Assembly (NCBI GenBank): GCA_002342025.1 | Contig: DDPD01000029.1 | Coordinates: 1-26,664, forward strand | DNA: 26,664 nucleotides | Reading direction: 5' to 3' | Origin: Moraxellaceae bacterium UBA2477 | Lineage (GTDB): Bacteria > Pseudomonadota > Gammaproteobacteria > Pseudomonadales > Moraxellaceae | In this document: positions 23,516 to 26,664 of the stretch, piece after piece | How the letters are laid out: each line of letters starts with the position of its first letter | How positions within the stretch are numbered: the first letter of the stretch is position 1 | Program-made: the position numbers and the translations under genes | Notes under the pieces: generated by a model | What the model was told of the DNA's origin: nothing | What the model saw: the letters and a program-made list of their open reading frames with translations, nothing else | Database searches by the model: none

Positions 23516-24262
23516 TTAGAAGGACTTGGAAACCGTAACTACAGCAGATGCCTTAGCTGTATTGGAGAAGTCGCCTGTGCCGTCGAAATCATCACGATCG
23601 AAGTCTGTACCAACATAAGCAACTTCTACGTTCAGGCCTGCAACAGCCTTCGTGACGGCAACTTTATAATCAATGTAAGAATCTTCGCCGGCTACAGTTG
23701 CGCCTGGTGCAATAGCTGTTGTGAAGCCAGCAGCATCATCAAACTGAGCAACACCAACTTGGGCCATTACACCAAATCCTGCCACCTCAGTGGCGTAGCT
23801 GCCATAGATGTAGCTGAACTTACCGGACTCGAGGTAGTAATCATCCGAGTAGGCAACGCCAAGCTTTGCTCCTTTATATGCAACCGATGCATAAACTTCA
23901 TTAAAGTCTGGAGTAGCGGCGGCATTGCTGTCATTTGCACCAGGATAGTTGTAACGCATGACACCAACATCGTAAGAAACATCACCAGCTGTGCCGGCGT
24001 AACCCAGCAGTGTGTCAACTTCGCTACCACCTACGAGATCAAGATCTACGCTCGAGCCCCATGCAGTGAAATAGACACCACTGTCATGCGACAGAGTGAG
24101 AGAGCCTTGAATGGCTGCATTAGTTTTGGTCTGTGAAATACCACGGAATTTATAATCGCTCGTTACAGCAACAGAACCAGAAGATTTCACTTCGGCCTGA
24201 GCAACACCGGCAGCCATCAACGAGGCAACAACAACAGCGTAGGACAGTTTGGACAGCTTCAT
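23516..24262 (-). CDS. TorF-family putative outer-membrane porin linked to glnK-amtB
   Basis: A 248-residue exported protein with a signal peptide (1-23, ending AQA), alternating beta-strand pattern, conserved opening SSGSVAVTSDYKFRGISQTK and a C-terminal strand ending in Phe (VVTVSKSF), which is typical of outer-membrane barrels. From family knowledge, similar genes sit upstream of glnK-amtB in other proteobacteria, for example nlmA in Herbaspirillum. It may help nitrogen compounds cross the outer membrane; this is inference. GGAG lies 8 nt upstream of the ATG. First gene of the operon that starts at the sigma-54 promoter. Confidence 0.88.
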   Translation of the reverse strand: MKLSKLSYAVVVASLMAAGVAQAEVKSSGSVAVTSDYKFRGISQTKTNAAIQGSLTLSHDSGVYFTAWGSSVDLDLVGGSEVDTLLGYAGTAGDVSYDVGVMRYNYPGANDSNAAATPDFNEVYASVAYKGAKLGVAYSDDYYLESGKFSYIYGSYATEVAGFGVMAQVGVAQFDDAAGFTTAIAPGATVAGEDSYIDYKVAVTKAVAGLNVEVAYVGTDFDRDDFDGTGDFSNTAKASAVVTVSKSF

Positions 24263-24329
24263 GGTTACCGCTCCAGTTTCTTTTTGGGGTTATTGCCGCG
24301 ATCATCGCCGCGGACTACATCAAGGTATT

Positions 24330-24345
24330 AGCAGATGCCGTGCCA
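24330..24345 (-). promoter_or_regulatory. sigma-54 promoter of the porin-glnK-amtB operon
   Basis: On the minus strand TGGCACGGCATCTGCT matches the consensus TGGCAC-N5-TTGCW, with the invariant GG and GC exactly 10 nt apart and one mismatch in the -12 element. Transcription would start near 24319, leaving a leader of about 57 nt before the porin ATG. No comparable vegetative promoter is seen on this side. Confidence 0.8.
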
Positions 24346-24506
24346 ACTTCTTGAAAGCCTTTCGATACACGGTGCTTTTCTCCGACTAGCGGAGACTTTT
24401 TATTGTGTAAGGGCGGCGCAAAGCGACCGAGACAGCCTGCCCACCCCCAAAATTTTTAACTGAACCATCTCCACTCAAGCCTTAAGCGCACACATACAAT
24501 GCATTC

Positions 24507-24521
24507 GCCCCATTTCAGGGC
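24507..24521. promoter_or_regulatory. weak second NtrC-like box
   Basis: GCCCC-ATTTC-AGGGC has the GC-N11-GC skeleton of an NtrC site but several mismatches to GCACC-N5-GGTGC. Its centre lies 50 bp from the better box, close to five helical turns, which would allow cooperative binding. Confidence 0.3.
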
Positions 24522-24556
24522 AACCGCATCTCCGATGGCACTGAAAAATTGCATGC

Positions 24557-24571
24557 GCACCTTTATGGGGC
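24557..24571. promoter_or_regulatory. NtrC-binding box (enhancer) for porin-glnK-amtB
   Basis: GCACC-TTTAT-GGGGC differs from the core NtrC site GCACC-N5-GGTGC at one base. Its centre lies about 245 bp upstream of the predicted sigma-54 start, within the usual enhancer range. It also lies about 40 bp upstream of the ubiK promoter. Confidence 0.6.
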
Positions 24572-24605
24572 ATCAAGCCCTAGAGCAACCCAACTTAATA
24601 GCGAC

Positions 24606-24634
24606 TGCACAGCCCGATGGCTCTCAGGTATCAT
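24606..24634 (+). promoter_or_regulatory. sigma-70-type promoter for ubiK
   Basis: A -35-like TGCACA (24606-24611) and a -10 TATCAT (24629-24634) have a 17-nt spacer. The predicted start lies about 18 nt before the ubiK ATG and includes its ribosome site. The -35 is weak. Confidence 0.5.
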
Positions 24635-24658
24635 CATTTAACTAATCAGGAGTGCAGC

Positions 24659-24919
24659 ATGGCTATAGAGCAGTTGATTAACCGTCTGGGGCAGCAATTC
24701 AGTGACCGTTTGCCCAGCTCCTTAAGCAGTGCGCGTCATGAGCTTGAAGATCATCTGAAAGTTATCCTGCGCGATGCCCTGTCACGTATGGACCTATTAA
24801 CGCGAGATGAGTTCGACATTCAACAAACCTTGCTCGCTAAAACTCGCGCCAAGGTGGATCAGCTTGAACAGCAGTTGCGCACACTTGAAGCACAGTTAAA
24901 TAGCACCTCCTCGCGTTAA
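24659..24919 (+). CDS. ubiK: ubiquinone biosynthesis accessory factor UbiK
   Basis: An 86-residue cytosolic protein of the YqiC/BMFP family that helps the UbiJ-UbiK lipid-binding complex in aerobic ubiquinone synthesis. The N-terminus MAIEQLINRLGQQFSDRLPS and the middle LRDALSRMDLLTRDEFDIQQ are family-like, and the C-terminal third (about 50-80) is a coiled coil that drives trimerisation. AGGAG lies 6 nt upstream of the ATG at 24659; an upstream ATG at 24617 would add 14 residues and is not supported. Confidence 0.93.
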   Translation: MAIEQLINRLGQQFSDRLPSSLSSARHELEDHLKVILRDALSRMDLLTRDEFDIQQTLLAKTRAKVDQLEQQLRTLEAQLNSTSSR

Positions 24920-24930
24920 ACTTTACCCAT

Positions 24931-24963
24931 AAAAAAACCGGAGACTCAGCTCCGGTTTTTTTA
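24931..24963. terminator. bidirectional intrinsic terminator between ubiK and the FKBP gene
   Basis: A CCGGAG-ACTCAG-CTCCGG hairpin (24938-24955) is flanked by seven A on the left and seven or more T on the right. It can end both the plus-strand ubiK transcript and the minus-strand FKBP transcript, whose stop codons are convergent on either side. Confidence 0.92.
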
Positions 24964-24977
24964 TGGTGGGAATGCCC

Positions 24978-25751
24978 TTACTTCTTTTTGCCTTTTGCCT
25001 TGGCTGCTGGCTTTTCAATGCCCAGCAACTCAATCTTAAATTTCAGCAATGCGTTTGGTGGGATAGGACCAGCGCCTGCCTCGCCATAGCCCAACTTCGA
25101 CGGCACAAAAAGCTCAGCCGTGGTACCCATAGGGAATAGCTGTAAGGCCTCGGTCCAACCAGGGATCACTTGGTCCAACTGAAATGTCGCTGGCTCGCCA
25201 CGGTTGTATGAGCTGTCGAAAACAGTACCGTCTAAGAAGCTACCTTCGTAGTGCACTTTAATCGTGTCTTTAGCTTTAGGTTTGGCGCCAGTGCCTGTCT
25301 TCAGCAGGCGATACTGCAAGCCAGACGCTGTGGTGACGACGCCTTCAGCTTTATTGTTTTGTTCCAAAAAAGCAGCGCCGGCATCCGCATTCTCTTTACC
25401 CAGTTTTTCCATGTCTGCTTGCAGGGCAGCTAAACGCTGCTCCTTATAACGACCAATGGCAGCCGTACGCTCTTGCGGTGTTAATAAACTTTCTTTCTTG
25501 GCGAATGCATCACGAAAACCGCGAATAAACGTTTCAATGTCGAGGTCTGGGATTTGCTCACCACTGCCCTGACCATTCAGATAGCCAATGCTGTAAGCAA
25601 ACTGCTCTCGGTCTACCACCGGTTTCTTACCATTATTCGGCGCCAGGGTTGGTGCGGCAGCAGCAGAGGCCGTTGGCTCCGCTGCCCATGTGTTCACGCT
25701 AGTAAAAATCAGAGTACTCGTAACAGCTAAGGTGAGAGCAAGGCGACGCAT
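24978..25751 (-). CDS. periplasmic FKBP-type peptidyl-prolyl isomerase (FkpA/Mip type)
   Basis: A 257-residue periplasmic foldase. It has a signal peptide (about 1-24, TSVNTWAA), a linker rich in Ala/Pro, an N-terminal helical dimerisation domain (about 45-145, beginning DREQFAYSIGYLNGQG), and a C-terminal FKBP domain with IKVHYEGSFLDGTVFDSSY, VIPGWTEALQLFPMG and LGYGEAGAGPIPPNALLKFKIELL. The tail is basic (AKAKGKKK). The ATG at 25751 has GGAG 6 nt upstream; an ATG at 25817 would precede the signal peptide and is not preferred. In Pseudomonas an FKBP gene also neighbours algP. Confidence 0.94.
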   Translation of the reverse strand: MRRLALTLAVTSTLIFTSVNTWAAEPTASAAAAPTLAPNNGKKPVVDREQFAYSIGYLNGQGSGEQIPDLDIETFIRGFRDAFAKKESLLTPQERTAAIGRYKEQRLAALQADMEKLGKENADAGAAFLEQNNKAEGVVTTASGLQYRLLKTGTGAKPKAKDTIKVHYEGSFLDGTVFDSSYNRGEPATFQLDQVIPGWTEALQLFPMGTTAELFVPSKLGYGEAGAGPIPPNALLKFKIELLGIEKPAAKAKGKKK

Positions 25752-25768
25752 GTTCAACTCCAAACGAT

Positions 25769-25785
25769 TAGATATATCTAGATCT
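25769..25785. promoter_or_regulatory. palindromic element in the FKBP leader
   Basis: TAGATATATCTA (25769-25780) is a perfect 12-bp palindrome, overlapped by ATCTAGAT and AGATCT. It sits 18-34 nt upstream of the FKBP ATG, over a possible -10 (TATATC) with TTAACC 17 nt further upstream. It could be an operator. Confidence 0.35.
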
Positions 25786-25930
25786 GAGCATACGGTTAAC
25801 TTATCTACGAATACCACCCCGCATTTTGAGACAGACCGACAAAATGCGTTAAATCTATTGCGCTTCTTCTCGCTTTTTTAAAAGTCATCAGATAACTTCA
25901 CTCATGCATAAACCAAGAGAGGAAATCTCC

Positions 25931-26664
25931 ATGCCCGCTGCAAAAAAGAAAGCCTCGCCGGTCAAGGCCAAAGCTGCTCAAGCAGCGAGTGCTGTTGAGA
26001 CCCAAGTGGATAAAATGAGAGCCGATGTTGAGAAGCAAGCCGCCAAGGTTCGCGATCAAATCCAAAAAGTTGTTGAGCGCGCACAGCATGAAGCCGAGCA
26101 ATATGTTGAGGCTGCACGCAAGCTCGTCGACAAAGCAGAGTCCAGCTACAAAGATGTTCAAGCCAAGCTACAACAACAGCTGACCAAAGTTAAAGCCACA
26201 GGCGATAAAGAACTGGTCAAGCTCATCAATGACCGTACCAAGCAAGCCCAGACGGAAGCTAAAGCAGCCGTATCGGCCGCCAAGAAAGATTATGAACAAG
26301 CGCGTAAGGCCATCACTTTGCTTCAGCAAAAAAGTGAACTTAAAGCATACGTGCAAGCCAAGCTGAAAGGCGAAGCGCTTGCAGCTAAAAAGGCCGCCGC
26401 TCCAAAAGCACCTGCTAAACCAGCAACAAAACCTGCGCCCGCCAAGCCCGCCGCAGCAAAGCCAGCTGCAGCTAAGCCTGTTGCCACTAAGCCCGCCGCA
26501 AAACCTGCAGCAGCAAAACCAGCCGCTGCTAAACCAGCTGCCGCCAAGCTTGCGGCAGCCAAGCCAGCTGCAAAGCCTGCGGCCAAACCTGCCGCAGCTA
26601 AACCAGCTGCTGCTAAGCCAGCGACTGCTAAACCCGCAGTCATTCCTGCAGCTAAACCTGCAGC
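25931..26664 (+). CDS. algP: AlgP-like histone H1-like protein with KPAA repeats, 3' end outside window
   Basis: The visible 244 residues have two parts. Residues 1-150 form a charged coiled coil rich in Lys, Ala, Gln and Glu (for example KMRADVEKQAAKVRDQIQKV). From about residue 152 the sequence is almost only Lys, Pro and Ala in tandem AAAKPAAAKP units, like eukaryotic histone H1 tails. In Pseudomonas aeruginosa AlgP has this two-part plan and affects alginate gene expression, probably by binding DNA. The ATG at 25931 has GAGGA at good spacing. The frame is still open at the window end. The FKBP neighbour supports the AlgP link. Confidence 0.75.
   Translation, partial: MPAAKKKASPVKAKAAQAASAVETQVDKMRADVEKQAAKVRDQIQKVVERAQHEAEQYVEAARKLVDKAESSYKDVQAKLQQQLTKVKATGDKELVKLINDRTKQAQTEAKAAVSAAKKDYEQARKAITLLQQKSELKAYVQAKLKGEALAAKKAAAPKAPAKPATKPAPAKPAAAKPAAAKPVATKPAAKPAAAKPAAAKPAAAKLAAAKPAAKPAAKPAAAKPAAAKPATAKPAVIPAAKPA
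26388..26664 (+). repeat. tandem KPAA-coding repeats
   Basis: Short units of 12-15 bp coding AAKPA-type repeats run to the window end. Units such as GCTAAACCAGCTGC recur, while codons vary between copies. The stretch also opens a long Ala/Gly frame on the opposite strand, which is an artefact of composition. Confidence 0.85.

Larger units (their letters stand above)
24263..24658. other. 396-bp divergent control region between the porin and ubiK genes
   Basis: The only gene-free stretch longer than 300 bases. It holds a sigma-54 promoter for the minus-strand operon (24330-24345), an NtrC-like box (24557-24571), a weaker candidate box (24507-24521), and a vegetative promoter for ubiK (24606-24634). 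I saw no small ORF or structured RNA in the rest. Confidence 0.7.

Noticed and set aside
26323..26643. Minus-strand Ala/Gly-rich frame of 106 residues
   Set aside because: It is the mirror of the KPAA repeats: codons for Lys/Pro/Ala read backwards give Leu/Gly/Ala. No ribosome site or context.

Overview
The window reads as a chromosomal core region of a gammaproteobacterium of moderate GC content. Evidence is the gene order: cyaY, lptM, lysA, dapF, DUF484, xerC and a HAD phosphatase match the E. coli and Pseudomonas order, with lysA placed as in Pseudomonas. Rhodanese-grxC-secB, queG-nnrD-tsaE-amiB and FKBP next to an AlgP-like gene also fit. I cannot name the genus. I saw no insertion sequence, prophage, CRISPR array, rRNA or tRNA.

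Layout. 1-2150 (minus): nnrD, tsaE and a truncated amiB. 2168-4937: queG, orn (minus) and rsgA. 4923-6163: a promoter and the rhodanese-grxC-secB operon, then trmL (minus). 6735-8075: a sigma factor, a DUF3619-like membrane protein and a DUF3106-like exported protein with overlapping frames. 8110-10619 (minus): ntrBC. 10879-12219: rimO. 12298-14183 (minus): an SBT-family permease translationally coupled to cysD, divergent from a CbbR-like LysR regulator. 15162-20255: cyaY (minus) and the lptM-to-HAD run. 20246-21404 (minus): a CDF transporter and a small acidic protein. 21587-24262 (minus): porin, glnK and amtB. 24659 onward: ubiK, an FKBP isomerase (minus) and the start of an AlgP-like lysine/alanine/proline-rich protein that runs off the window.

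The clearest regulatory story is nitrogen control. NtrB/NtrC are encoded at 8.1-10.6 kb. A near-consensus NtrC box lies upstream of ntrB, which suggests autoregulation. About 14 kb away, the porin-glnK-amtB operon has a GG-N10-GC sigma-54 promoter with an NtrC-like box about 220 bp upstream. The window therefore holds sensor, regulator, PII protein, ammonium channel and a co-transcribed outer-membrane protein.

The least explained units are three: the sigma factor/DUF3619/DUF3106 module, the SBT permease coupled to an orphan cysD with no cysN beside it, and the acidic 85-residue protein resembling RNA-polymerase-binding SutA. All functions are inferred by reading motifs and context; no database search was run.
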